DNA from: a virus
DNA: 64,000 nucleotides
Strand: one strand, 5' to 3'
Virus record (IMG/VR): IMGVR_UViG_3300033233_000020
Span: 31,071 to 95,070 of that record
The first letter of the stretch is position 1. Every line of letters begins with the position of its first letter. Shown one piece after another: positions 33,586-41,457 of the stretch. The translations under genes and the position numbers were made by a program. The notes under the pieces were generated by a model. That model did no database searches. It was not told where the DNA came from and saw only the letters and a list, made by a program, of their open reading frames with translations.

Positions 33586-33615
33586 GCCGGTCCTATCCTC
33601 GTAAGTAGGGCCGGT
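33586..33615 (+). promoter_or_regulatory. Strong hairpin between genes
   Basis: GCCGGTCCTA and TAGGGCCGGT pair (10 bp with one G-T) around a 10-base loop. No T tract follows; it ends 8 bases before ATG 33623, so it could mask the start or act as a processing site. Confidence 0.6.
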
Positions 33616-33622
33616 ACCACCT

Positions 33623-33847
33623 ATGACTGAACACACTGACGAACAACTCCTAGCCATGGCAATGGCAAACTTAGGAGGATACATTCATGACAACTCACCA
33701 CACTATGTATTAATAGAAGATCCACGTAACGAAGATGACTTTGATACGTGGAGCTATGGTACAGAACCATTACCTAATGACCACACTTGGCGTTCTACAT
33801 CAGTCGATGTAGATGTAAGCCCAAGTGACGCAGACGTGACGGAATAG
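33623..33847 (+). CDS. Small acidic protein whose 3' end overlaps a tRNA
   Basis: 74 residues (MTEHTDEQLLAMAMANLGGY), acidic at the C-terminus (VDVDVSPSDADVTE). Its last six codons, including the TAG stop, are the first 18 bases of the tRNA-Leu gene. Translation and tRNA maturation from the same transcript would compete. No domain recognised. Confidence 0.65.
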   Translation: MTEHTDEQLLAMAMANLGGYIHDNSPHYVLIEDPRNEDDFDTWSYGTEPLPNDHTWRSTSVDVDVSPSDADVTE

Positions 33848-33915
33848 GTATACGTAACGCACTTAAAATGCGTCGGCCATTGGCCTTGCGGGTTCAAGTC
33901 CCGCCGTCTGTACCA
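33830..33915 (+). tRNA. trnL-UAA: tRNA-Leu(UAA) with encoded CCA
   Basis: 86 bases. Acceptor GCAGACG pairs with CGTCTGT (first pair G-U); D arm ACG/CGT with loop GAATAGGTATA; anticodon stem ACGCA/TGCGT with loop CTTAAAA (anticodon TAA); class II variable arm GGCC-ATT-GGCC; T arm GCGGG-TTCAAGT-CCCGC; discriminator A; CCA encoded. This matches a leucine tRNA of cyanobacterial type. It would read UUA codons, which are used in the AT-rich phage genes. Confidence 0.95.
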
Positions 33916-33937
33916 ATTATTTACTTAACAAAACATT

Positions 33938-34222
33938 ATGTCTGATTTTAAAACTTTTGGTTCTTGTCTCACTTGTCCTCATTGTTCAAGTGAATATTTA
34001 CATCTTCGTGAAGTTCATGTAATGGCTCGTGACGGTGAGTCTAATGAATACGGTTTATGCATGGATATAAATGTAGAACAATCCACATTTAAATGTGGAA
34101 CTTATATTGACGAAAATACAAGTAAACGTGATGCAACTACATTAACTTTTTGGTGCGAACTATGTGGAAAAGATTCTCAATTAACGTTTGCTCAGGAAAA
34201 AGGACTGACAGCAATTAAATAA
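33938..34222 (+). CDS. Zinc-ribbon-like small protein
   Basis: 94 residues with CPHC near 18-21 and CELC near 75-78, a separated zinc-ribbon pair, with beta-rich intervening sequence. Could bind nucleic acid or act as a small transcription factor. Function unknown. Confidence 0.65.
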   Translation: MSDFKTFGSCLTCPHCSSEYLHLREVHVMARDGESNEYGLCMDINVEQSTFKCGTYIDENTSKRDATTLTFWCELCGKDSQLTFAQEKGLTAIK

Positions 34223-34227
34223 TTATT

Positions 34228-34253
34228 TGGGCATTGCTTGCATGTAAGTCCCA
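34228..34253 (+). ncRNA. Leader element with TGTAAGTCCC motif, copy E
   Basis: TGGG/CCCA outer pairing around TGC-TT-GCA, containing ATGTAAGTCCCAG as in copy D. It lies 38 bases before ATG 34292. Short, so support is weaker than for copies A-C. Confidence 0.4.
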
Positions 34254-34291
34254 GACAGTAAACCAACTGTAATTTATCTTCAATCAACACA

Positions 34292-34654
34292 ATGACATTC
34301 CTTGCTGCCTTCAAGCATCTCATCCCTAACTTCCACGCATACTCAGATGATGAACGCCGTTACAACATCGGTGCTACCTGGACTGCAGCCGATGGGCTGC
34401 AGGACTATCACAACCTTGAGATGCGCTACGTGCGTAACTCAGAGCAGCTTGCTCTCCAGGGGCAGCCACAACCTGATGGCTCATGGAAGTATGTCGAGCC
34501 TAATGGGTGCGTACATACCATGACTGCAGAGCGGGCACAGGCATTCATGCAACAAACACATGAGCATGCCAACATCATGTGCACAATGCTCGACCGCTTA
34601 CGTGAAGCTGGCCTCATGGATAACATCGTTGACACTGAGGCAAAAGCAGCCTAA
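34292..34654 (+). CDS. Unrecognised early protein
   Basis: 120 residues: an alpha/beta protein (FKHLIPNFHAYSDDERRYNI, TMTAERAQAFMQQTHEHANI), slightly more GC-rich than neighbours. Followed by a terminator. No domain recognised. Confidence 0.7.
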   Translation: MTFLAAFKHLIPNFHAYSDDERRYNIGATWTAADGLQDYHNLEMRYVRNSEQLALQGQPQPDGSWKYVEPNGCVHTMTAERAQAFMQQTHEHANIMCTMLDRLREAGLMDNIVDTEAKAA

Positions 34655-34676
34655 GCTCTTAGCCGAAGCTCTTTAT

Positions 34677-34703
34677 CCCCTTGTGTAACAGCAAGGGGCT
34701 TTT
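34677..34703 (+). terminator. Rho-independent terminator
   Basis: CCCCTTG and CAAGGGG pair around an 8-base loop, followed by CTTTTA. It lies between two genes, 9 bases before the next ATG, so it may attenuate rather than fully end transcription. Confidence 0.65.
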
Positions 34704-34712
34704 ACTTACACA

Positions 34713-35042
34713 ATGCAACCACAAAATCCAAACACTGGAATCAACCTTGATCTTGTTGATGATGTTGTTTATCGGATACCAGAGTGGACATGGTTTGTTG
34801 TTAAGGATCGCTTAGTCACAGACTTAGTAGATGCTATGACAACTACAATACTTGAACGTCTTACTGGTGATCCAGTTGGTGATGATCGTGCCCAAGAAAT
34901 TCTTTATGATTACTATGCATCATCTGACAGAAACAAAGATCTAATTGTTGATTCATTTAAGATCATTGGTGAAGAACAAACTTTGTATTCACTTGATTCT
35001 CTTCAACTAGACAAAATTACTGAGCCTACTAACAATGACTAA
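34713..35042 (+). CDS. Acidic helical protein
   Basis: 109 residues (VKDRLVTDLVDAMTTTILER), acidic, no known domain. Overlaps the next gene by eight bases. Confidence 0.7.
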   Translation: MQPQNPNTGINLDLVDDVVYRIPEWTWFVVKDRLVTDLVDAMTTTILERLTGDPVGDDRAQEILYDYYASSDRNKDLIVDSFKIIGEEQTLYSLDSLQLDKITEPTNND

Positions 35043-35523
35043 CCAACACCCCATCACCCCACCGCCGGAGCTGGTGCAGCAGTGGCTCGCTGAGCCAGAA
35101 TACGTTTCTGGATGGAGCGGCAAATGTATGCTGATCAGCATCACCGATCACCGGCTCAGCAACATCGCCGCCAAGGCCGCCCAATGGGGTGCCGACCAAG
35201 AGATGGAGGCCAGGCAGCAGAAGATTCGCTCCGGCCCTGAATCGCCACTAGTGGAGCGCGTCGCTGATGCAATCGCAGCACAGGCCACCTCTGCTGGCAT
35301 CGTCAACGACCGCCCTGCCCGCGCCGCGATCCTTGTGGTGGCGGCGTGGTTGCGAGAAAAGGGCTACGGATCGTGGGTGACACTTGAACAGGAGGCCAAC
35401 CGATGGTTGACTACGCCCGCGCCGTCCTCGCCCGCTGGGGCACACCCGCCAACACTATTAACCAGGAGGACTACGACTGATGGAGGAGCATTACGAATGG
35501 GAGCTGCAAGATTCCAGTGGTGA
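35035..35523 (+). CDS. PITPPPELVQQWL-family protein with probable frameshift
   Basis: Paralogue of the 28196 protein in its first 60 residues (HPITPPPELVQQWL, AAKAAQWGADQE). Up to EQEANRWL near 35412 the frame looks normal; afterwards it becomes Pro/Thr/Arg-rich and runs into the next gene. In the -1 frame the DNA encodes DYARAVLARWGTPANTINQE and stops at TGA 35478-35480, exactly overlapping the next ATG (TGATG). That is the arrangement expected of the intact gene, so a frameshift around 35405-35415 is likely (mutation, sequence error or programmed). GC-rich and probably acquired. Confidence 0.7.
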   Translation: MTNQHPITPPPELVQQWLAEPEYVSGWSGKCMLISITDHRLSNIAAKAAQWGADQEMEARQQKIRSGPESPLVERVADAIAAQATSAGIVNDRPARAAILVVAAWLREKGYGSWVTLEQEANRWLTTPAPSSPAGAHPPTLLTRRTTTDGGALRMGAARFQW

Positions 35524-35686
35524 ATGGGTGGCAGGCGGATCGGCCAATGATCAAGTCGCCGTGCATCGAGAAGGTATGCACTATCTGGCTGTCTACTTAC
35601 AAGACGGGCCGCACCTACTCACGATCCGCAAGCATCAAGTGCTCACGATCATGCAAGCAACCATCCCCACAAGTGAGGAGAACTAA
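35480..35686 (+). CDS. Small protein with immunoglobulin-like strand pattern
   Basis: 68 residues: EWELQDSSGEWVAGGSANDQ then HYLAVYLQDGPHLLTIRKHQ, short strands suggesting a small beta fold. Its ATG overlaps the -1-frame stop of the previous gene, and its stop overlaps the next start by one base. Function unknown. Confidence 0.7.
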   Translation: MEEHYEWELQDSSGEWVAGGSANDQVAVHREGMHYLAVYLQDGPHLLTIRKHQVLTIMQATIPTSEEN

Positions 35687-35931
35687 TGACTGAACTATCC
35701 CCCGCCGTGCAGGCGGTCGAAAACGCATACTTTAACGCTGACGGTTTTGGTTACCGAAACGGTCTCGCCGCCGCCCTGCGGGCTGCTGCTGATCAGGTCG
35801 TACCTGATAAATCTCATCCCAAAGAATCTCAATTTTGGGATGATGAAGCAGAGCAGGAGTGGCAAAACAATCGCCATGTTCGCCTCCAATTCCTCGCCAT
35901 CGCCGCCGAGCTGGAGGGTAATGAACTGTAG
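35686..35931 (+). CDS. Cyanophage-type small protein
   Basis: 81 residues (LSPAVQAVENAYFNADGFGY, RNGLAAALRAAADQV), similar in style to short proteins common in Synechococcus phages. Helical. GC-rich like the two preceding genes, so 35.0-35.9 kb may be one transferred block. Function unknown. Confidence 0.7.
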   Translation: MTELSPAVQAVENAYFNADGFGYRNGLAAALRAAADQVVPDKSHPKESQFWDDEAEQEWQNNRHVRLQFLAIAAELEGNEL

Positions 35932-36268
35932 GTACTGCAACTCAACTAACACACGTGTCACAGTTACTCGACAACATCCCAATGAAACAAGACGGTATTG
36001 CAGGTGCCTTGACTGTGAGGCTCACTACAAAACTATAGAGACATACGCGGTATCAAAGCGTGGTGCACTACCAGGGGTAAAGCAACATGGGAACTGCCGT
36101 GTCAAAGGTGAGCAAGTTGGTACTGCTGTACTAACAGAGGCAAACGTTCTAGAGATTAGAAGGCTTGCTTCTGACAATCAAACGTATATCCAAATCTCTA
36201 AACGATTTGGCATACACAAAGACACCGTTTACAAAATCATCAAACGCAAAACTTGGTCTCATGTCTAA
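35921..36268 (+). CDS. Zinc ribbon plus helix-turn-helix protein
   Basis: 115 residues from ATG 35921. The N-terminal ribbon has CRYC and CRCLDC spaced as in NrdR-like zinc ribbons; the C-terminal 45 residues (VLEIRRLASDNQTYIQISKR, FGIHKDTVYKII) form a clear helix-turn-helix. Probable small DNA-binding protein. A paralogue with the same order lies at 36566. Confidence 0.75.
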   Translation: MNCRYCNSTNTRVTVTRQHPNETRRYCRCLDCEAHYKTIETYAVSKRGALPGVKQHGNCRVKGEQVGTAVLTEANVLEIRRLASDNQTYIQISKRFGIHKDTVYKIIKRKTWSHV

Positions 36269-36563
36269 GAAACAATCCATTCCTAAGTTCCAGATCGGTG
36301 ACCGTGTCGCTGAAAAACCAAAGCCTCGCGCTATCTATGCAAAGACTGCGGCAACAATTGAGCGCATCAAACCGTATACAGTTCAACGGTATGGTACAGT
36401 ACTTGACACGGTGTACAACAACACCAGAGGTAAAGTTGCTGTGCCTTACGTCAAGATTATGTGGGATGGTGCACAATCACCAGTCACCCATGCACAGTGC
36501 CGCATCTGTTTAGAGAAAGATCTAACAGCGGTAACCATTGATTACTTCAATGCAAGAGATTAA
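36261..36563 (+). CDS. Small basic beta-barrel-like protein
   Basis: 100 residues from ATG 36261, overlapping the previous stop by eight bases. FQIGDRVAEKPKPRAIYAKT, then strands VQRYGTVLDTVY and VPYVKIMWDG, suggest an SH3/KOW-like fold. It sits between the two zinc-ribbon paralogues. Function unknown. Confidence 0.65.
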   Translation: MSKKQSIPKFQIGDRVAEKPKPRAIYAKTAATIERIKPYTVQRYGTVLDTVYNNTRGKVAVPYVKIMWDGAQSPVTHAQCRICLEKDLTAVTIDYFNARD

Positions 36564-36565
36564 TT

Positions 36566-36907
36566 ATGCACTGTACTAACTGTGAAAAGTTTGATGCTCG
36601 TATTGTTGAGTCTCGATTACGTCTAGATGGTACACGCTATAGAAGGTATGCATGTAACAATTGTTCACGTCGATGGACAGTCAACCAGGCAAACGCAGCA
36701 AACCCACGGCCAAGGCTACCTAACACAGGTTACAAAACACAACAAGTAAATCGTAAACTAACTAACATGGAAGTGGCTGAGATCATAATGTCTCCGCTTA
36801 CCAACAGGGAACTAGCTTGTATCTACCCTATATCACATCAATCAATTCAAAAGATACAAGCCGGGAAAACATATCGTGAAGTTTATTTGGTGTTAAAGGA
36901 ACATTAA
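36566..36907 (+). CDS. Zinc ribbon plus helix-turn-helix protein, paralogue
   Basis: 113 residues. CTNC near 3-6 and CNNC near 30-33 form the ribbon; the C-terminal part (MEVAEIIMSPLTNRELACIY, SHQSIQKIQAGKTY) is a helix-turn-helix. Same domain order as the 35921 protein, so a gene duplication is likely. Probable DNA-binding regulator. Confidence 0.75.
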   Translation: MHCTNCEKFDARIVESRLRLDGTRYRRYACNNCSRRWTVNQANAANPRPRLPNTGYKTQQVNRKLTNMEVAEIIMSPLTNRELACIYPISHQSIQKIQAGKTYREVYLVLKEH

Positions 36908-36908
36908 A

Positions 36909-37223
36909 ATGAATACTACCTTACGTCACAGGCACAATCGAATGAGAGAATCTGAGTTATCAAAAGACGGTAAATCCTTTCACCCTGTTATTAAAAATGT
37001 AGCTCGTGCAATAAGCGACTGGCATTCAGAGCACGATTGGTTTTTTCAAACTGATCGAGCCATTCGTACTATTGATGCTATTGCTGTCGAGCTAAACAAG
37101 GAAGGACACAAGGAAGCTGCCAAGTATTTAGGCAGGATAATTGATGGCAATGAACTTAAAGCTAAGTCTCCAGACTTAGCTGAAACTACAGAAGAAACAA
37201 AGTTTAGTGCTTTGTATTTTTGA
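36909..37223 (+). CDS. Helical unrecognised protein
   Basis: 104 residues, helical and His-rich at the start (NTTLRHRHNRMRESELSKDG), with AARTIDAIAVE-like helices in the middle. Starts one base after the previous stop. No domain recognised. Confidence 0.65.
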   Translation: MNTTLRHRHNRMRESELSKDGKSFHPVIKNVARAISDWHSEHDWFFQTDRAIRTIDAIAVELNKEGHKEAAKYLGRIIDGNELKAKSPDLAETTEETKFSALYF

Positions 37224-37228
37224 TTATT

Positions 37229-37254
37229 CGTCCTGAGTATGACGTTAAACTGCT
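37229..37254 (+). repeat. Dispersed leader hairpin family 2, copy 4
   Basis: CGTC-CTGAGTAT-GACG then TTAAACTGCT, five bases after a stop codon. The following leader is longer than for other copies: ATG 37309 is 54 bases downstream. Confidence 0.75.
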
Positions 37255-37308
37255 TAAGTATTACAGATAAGTTTTACTTATCTTCACATCTAACTCAACT
37301 CATCTAAA

Positions 37309-38073
37309 ATGAAACTTCTTAAATTCTCCACCGGTAACGCCAAGCTTGGTAAGCGTTTGATCTTCAGCATCCCATCGGGCTACACTTGCCCAGGTGCTGG
37401 TGTATGCAAGACTTTTGCTGACCGTGTCACAGGCAAGATTCTTGACTTGCCACAGTTCAATGGGACCATCGCAGATGAGTTTCGTTGTTTTGCGGCAATG
37501 TCGGAGACCAGGCCAAATGTACGAGATGCACGTTGGTACAACTGGGACTTACTCAAGGAAGTAATGTATTCATCTGACAACCAGACTAGTGCGCTAACCG
37601 GGTTGATAGAACTATCTATTGCAGTACAACCGGTTCTTGATCTTTGTAGGATCCATGAGGGAGGTGACTTTTGGACTGAGCTATACATGAAAGCTTGGCT
37701 TAATGCTGCACGTAACCACAGCAACCGTAAGTTCTATGCTTATACCAAGTCTTTGAACATGTGGTTAAACCTTAAGCAAGACATCCCATCAAACTTTTAC
37801 CTTACTGCATCAGTAGGTGGTACTCTTGATGCCATGATCCCAGGTAATCTAGATACCTTTAAGCGTGTTGCTTATGTTGTGTACACAGAACAACAAGCGG
37901 CTGAACTAGGCCTAGAGATTGACCATGATGATGAGCATTGCTTTGGTGACAAACCGTTTGCATTACTGGTTCATAGCTCCCAGCGGGCAGGATCACTTGC
38001 TTCTCAAGCGTTAACTCAACGCAGGAAGGATGGCATGTGGACTGGGTACAACAAAGCAAAAGTTGCAGCATAA
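37309..38073 (+). CDS. Gp88-like protein
   Basis: 254 residues matching the Gene product 88 family pattern: FSTGNAKLGKRLIFSIPSGY then TCPGAG.C at the N-terminus, RIHEGGDFW near 119, FYAYTKSLNMW near 144, LTASVGGTLDA near 170, and GLEIDHDDEHCF followed by FALLVHSSQ.AGS. The conserved Cys, His and Asp suggest a metal-dependent enzyme, but no activity is established for the family. It precedes the polymerase and may belong to DNA metabolism. Confidence 0.8.
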   Translation: MKLLKFSTGNAKLGKRLIFSIPSGYTCPGAGVCKTFADRVTGKILDLPQFNGTIADEFRCFAAMSETRPNVRDARWYNWDLLKEVMYSSDNQTSALTGLIELSIAVQPVLDLCRIHEGGDFWTELYMKAWLNAARNHSNRKFYAYTKSLNMWLNLKQDIPSNFYLTASVGGTLDAMIPGNLDTFKRVAYVVYTEQQAAELGLEIDHDDEHCFGDKPFALLVHSSQRAGSLASQALTQRRKDGMWTGYNKAKVAA

Positions 38074-38108
38074 CCCTTGCATTTGTGTGGAAGGTCTGTA
38101 GTATTTAC

Positions 38109-38360
38109 ATGATCTTCCACATTGTTATGCCCTACGTTATCTCCACAGTTGAAGACAATGTTAATTACTGCATCACTGCAGATAAAGAAACCATGTCATT
38201 CCAATTGATTCCTGTAGAATCAGATTCAGATTTATCACACGTGTTTAGCCATCCTTACCAAAGCGGTGCGTTAAATATCCTTCGTTGGATCCAAGCTAAT
38301 GACCAAGCTCTCGCCAGTAAAGACCTCGTCATTTCCGATGAAGGACGATTCCGGCACTAA
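38109..38360 (+). CDS. Small unrecognised protein upstream of DNA polymerase
   Basis: 83 residues from ATG 38109 (MIFHIVMPYVISTVEDNVNY). Mixed alpha/beta. Its 3' end overlaps the polymerase reading frame by 23-62 bases depending on the polymerase start. No domain recognised. Confidence 0.65.
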   Translation: MIFHIVMPYVISTVEDNVNYCITADKETMSFQLIPVESDSDLSHVFSHPYQSGALNILRWIQANDQALASKDLVISDEGRFRH

Positions 38361-40164
38361 GAAATTTTTTGTGTTCGATTTGGAAACTGACGGTCTGTAC
38401 GATGAAGTTACAACGATTCACTGTCTGGTCTTACATGATCTCAACAGAGACCAGACTTTTACTTATGGGCCTGACAGCATTGCTGCTGGTCTTGAGCAGC
38501 TGGCTACCGCTCATGTTCTAATAGGACAGAACATTTTATTTTTTGACATCCCTGTGATACGTAAGCTGTATCCGTTCTATACCTTTGCGGCTGCTCGTAT
38601 TATTGACACACTCATTACAACACGACTCATCTGGCCTAAGGAAAAACTCTATGACATGGACACAGAACAATATACGCAGGTTCCACCGAAGCTGCGGGGT
38701 TCGGCATCGCTCAAAGCATGGGGCTATCGCCTATCAGATTACAAGATTAGCTTTAAAGATTTCAAAAAGTACAGCGAAGAGATGTTGGCATACTGCATTC
38801 AGGATGTTAATGTCACTACGCAATTGTTTAGGCACACGCAGAAACAGTCATGCTCTGAGGCGGCGCTCAAACTGGAACATGATTTTGCTTTGGCAATTGA
38901 AAAACAAATTAGGTCAGGTTTTCCTTTTGATGTGGATGCATGTCTTGATCTGGTGGATAATCTCAGAACAAAACAGGCGACGCTCGAAGCTAACTTGAAG
39001 GAACTATTCCCACCTAAAAAGATCGAGACAGTATTTATTCCTAAGGTAAACAATGCAAGTCGTGGTTATGTCAAGGGCCAACCGTTTACTAAAGTCATAC
39101 ATGAAGAATTTAATCCTGGGTCGCGTCAACAAATTGTAGATCGTCTGCAAACTAAGTACGGATGGGTGCCAGAGAAGTCAACAGAGAAAGGAAACCCGAT
39201 CTTAGATGATGACGTACTAAGTGCATTGCCATACCCAGAGGCTAAGCCCTTAGCTGAGTACATGTTGATTAAGAAAAGACTTGGTCAGATTGCTGATGGT
39301 AATAATGCTTGGCTTAAGTTAGTTAATGATAAGACCGGATGCATGCACGGTGATGTCGTAACTAACGGGTGTATTACAGGACGATGCGCACACCGCAACC
39401 CAAACATGGGGCAGGTTCCCGCTGGTTACTCAGAGTACGGTAAAGAATGCCGTGGATTATTTCATGCACCTGATGGCTGGACCTTGATTGGTGTAGATGC
39501 TAAAGCTTTAGAACTGCGTTGTCTTGCTGGTTACCTTGCCCATTGGGATGGCGGAGAGTATGCACGTGTAGTAACAGATGAATCAATTGACATTCACGTG
39601 TTTAATAAAAAGATGTTTGGTGTGCCTACCAGAGACATAGCAAAGCGTTTGCTGTATGGCTTGTTGTATGGATGTGGTGCACTCAAAGCGGGAACAATTA
39701 TTGATCCGAATGAAAAGAATGAATTAGTTTTGCGTGAACTAGGAAGTACCGCAATCAATTCATTCATGAAAGGTATACCCGCATTGAAAGAACTTAAGAA
39801 CAGAATTGCAAATAACATTGCAGCTCGTGGTTACCTTATTGGTTTAGATGGTAGACCACTTTTTTGTAGATCTGATTTCAAAGGATTGAATGTATTACTA
39901 CAAGCATCTGGTGCACTAATAATGAAACAAGTTGTTATTGAACTGCATAACAAGATGTACGGCCTTGGTTATATTTACGGTCATGACTGGCAGCAAAACG
40001 CTATGATCCATGACGAAATTCAGGTATCTTGCCCACCAGCTATGGTGGATACCCTGACAACCGTTGCATTAGAAGCGTTCCCTGCATCGCAACAATTCTT
40101 TAACTTCCAGTGTCCTATTGAAGGGGATGCTCATGTAGGATACTGCTGGTCTGATACTCATTAA
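38299..40164 (+). CDS. Family A DNA polymerase with 3'-5' exonuclease
   Basis: Up to 621 residues; ATG 38338 (MKDDSGTKKFF) is an alternative start just before the exonuclease domain. Exo I is FDLETDG (D27, E29), Exo II GQNILFFDIP, Exo III YCIQDVN. Polymerase motifs: TGRCAHRNPNMGQVP, motif A GVDAKALELRCLAGY, motif B RLLYGLLYGCG, motif C HDEIQVS. The DGGEY after motif A is T7-polymerase-like. It replicates the phage genome with the SSB and primase-helicase encoded elsewhere in the window. There is no 5'-3' nuclease domain. Confidence 0.95.
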   Translation: MTKLSPVKTSSFPMKDDSGTKKFFVFDLETDGLYDEVTTIHCLVLHDLNRDQTFTYGPDSIAAGLEQLATAHVLIGQNILFFDIPVIRKLYPFYTFAAARIIDTLITTRLIWPKEKLYDMDTEQYTQVPPKLRGSASLKAWGYRLSDYKISFKDFKKYSEEMLAYCIQDVNVTTQLFRHTQKQSCSEAALKLEHDFALAIEKQIRSGFPFDVDACLDLVDNLRTKQATLEANLKELFPPKKIETVFIPKVNNASRGYVKGQPFTKVIHEEFNPGSRQQIVDRLQTKYGWVPEKSTEKGNPILDDDVLSALPYPEAKPLAEYMLIKKRLGQIADGNNAWLKLVNDKTGCMHGDVVTNGCITGRCAHRNPNMGQVPAGYSEYGKECRGLFHAPDGWTLIGVDAKALELRCLAGYLAHWDGGEYARVVTDESIDIHVFNKKMFGVPTRDIAKRLLYGLLYGCGALKAGTIIDPNEKNELVLRELGSTAINSFMKGIPALKELKNRIANNIAARGYLIGLDGRPLFCRSDFKGLNVLLQASGALIMKQVVIELHNKMYGLGYIYGHDWQQNAMIHDEIQVSCPPAMVDTLTTVALEAFPASQQFFNFQCPIEGDAHVGYCWSDTH

Positions 40165-40166
40165 AC

Positions 40167-40343
40167 ATGGAGTCAACTGAACTTCTCATCAATAAAAAAT
40201 CTGATTTAAAAATTGTTTGTCCTGAGCACGGGACACACGACCAGTACATTAGTAGCGCCATTAAAGGATATGAAGGCTATTGGTGCATGTTGTGTTGGCT
40301 TAAAAGTCTTGGTGATCCACTACCAATAAGTCCGTGGTCATAA
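40167..40343 (+). CDS. 58-residue zinc-knuckle-like protein
   Basis: ATG 40167, two bases after the polymerase stop, to TAA 40343. CPEH near 18-21 and CMLC near 40-43 could bind one zinc. Ends PLPISPWS. A family 2 hairpin follows. Function unknown. Confidence 0.65.
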   Translation: MESTELLINKKSDLKIVCPEHGTHDQYISSAIKGYEGYWCMLCWLKSLGDPLPISPWS

Positions 40344-40359
40344 TCAAAAAATAGTTTTT

Positions 40360-40385
40360 CGTCCCAAGTATGACGTTAAACTGCT
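40360..40385 (+). repeat. Dispersed leader hairpin family 2, copy 5
   Basis: CGTC-CCAAGTAT-GACG then TTAAACTGCT; the stem is unchanged while the loop differs from copies 2-4. It lies 22 bases before ATG 40408 of the SSB gene. Confidence 0.75.
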
Positions 40386-40407
40386 TTAACACTACCCTTT
40401 TGATTTC

Positions 40408-41217
40408 ATGAATCAAACATTTGTTTGCGCTCAAACAACCGAAGTCCCTCGCGAAGTTGCCATCAGTGCTACTAACTACGCTATGCGTTGTGCAGTATTG
40501 TTGCCTCCCGTTGGGAACAAAGCTCCAACTTCAATCGAACTTAATGTCTATGGAAAAAGTGCAGAACGTTTCGCTCGTACAACTCGAGGGGCGCAGATCT
40601 ACATTCACGGCGCCAAGCTACGTTTCGATCTGGAGTCCCGTACGTATTCTTTGCATGGAGGAATCATTGCAACGGTGGATGAATCATTCCCGATCCTTAA
40701 CACCGTTATCCTCAGTGGACGTTGCGTTAAAGACATCGATCAAGAAGACGCACGTGCTTTTAAAACAACCGCTGATAAGTTAATGATTTGTAATCAAACT
40801 CTTTCAGTTAACACTGGAAGAAATCAAGCAGATCTATTTAACTTCTATGCAATTAACACTGCACAAGATAAGTTAAATAACGCTGAGCTTTTGGTTAACT
40901 TCACACGTAAAGGTGTGGGTCTTACTATCCAAGGCAAGCTGACTACCGATGCCTGGGTTGATGCAACAACCAAGGAGAAACGGACAGCCACCAAGATTCA
41001 ATTGGTGAACATGACCCTGTCACCTAAAGGCAATGATGGTTCCAAGGCAATCCAGCCGCAAGCAACGGTTGCATCTGAGGGAGAAGCTGCTACCCTATGG
41101 GGTGGTAAGAGTGCTGAAGACGAATCAGACGCTTGGACCAAGACCTCTGGTGGTAGCCTGCCTGATCTTCCTGGTCAGTACGGCCCAGTACCTGAACTAG
41201 CTCACGAACCATTCTAA
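40408..41217 (+). CDS. ssb: Single-stranded DNA-binding protein, tandem OB folds
   Basis: 269 residues. Residues about 95-205 carry a bacterial SSB-like OB fold (ILSGRCVKDID, LSVNTGRNQADLFNFYAIN, ELLVNFTRKGVGLTIQGKL, ATKIQLVNMTLSP). Residues 5-90 contain a related OB-like unit (IELNVYGKSAERFARTTRGA, QIYIHGAKLRFD). The disordered C-terminus ends PELAHEPF, like the partner-binding acidic tip with terminal Phe of SSBs. Expected to coat replicating single strands. Two OB units in one chain is longer than ordinary SSB. Confidence 0.8.
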   Translation: MNQTFVCAQTTEVPREVAISATNYAMRCAVLLPPVGNKAPTSIELNVYGKSAERFARTTRGAQIYIHGAKLRFDLESRTYSLHGGIIATVDESFPILNTVILSGRCVKDIDQEDARAFKTTADKLMICNQTLSVNTGRNQADLFNFYAINTAQDKLNNAELLVNFTRKGVGLTIQGKLTTDAWVDATTKEKRTATKIQLVNMTLSPKGNDGSKAIQPQATVASEGEAATLWGGKSAEDESDAWTKTSGGSLPDLPGQYGPVPELAHEPF

Positions 41218-41226
41218 TTTAAACTA

Positions 41227-41457
41227 ATGATTGATTTTAAAATTGATTCTGAAAATCCGCATTTATTGCATACAGCAATAGCATACGATTTTTTCTTTGA
41301 AAACTATGGTAAATTTCTTGACGCTGCAGTTGCAGCAGGAAAGAATGACATAGAGTTGGTTGATGAAATGGAAAGAATATTAGATCTTTCTTTTGAAATG
41401 GCCAACATGTTTACATCAAAAGTACAACAAGAACAAAAGATTGATGACAACATTTAA
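41227..41457 (+). CDS. Small acidic helical protein
   Basis: 76 residues (DFFFENYGKFLDAAVAAGKN, ELVDEMERILDLSFEMANMF), acidic and helical. Overlaps the next gene by 14 bases. No domain recognised. Confidence 0.65.
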   Translation: MIDFKIDSENPHLLHTAIAYDFFFENYGKFLDAAVAAGKNDIELVDEMERILDLSFEMANMFTSKVQQEQKIDDNI

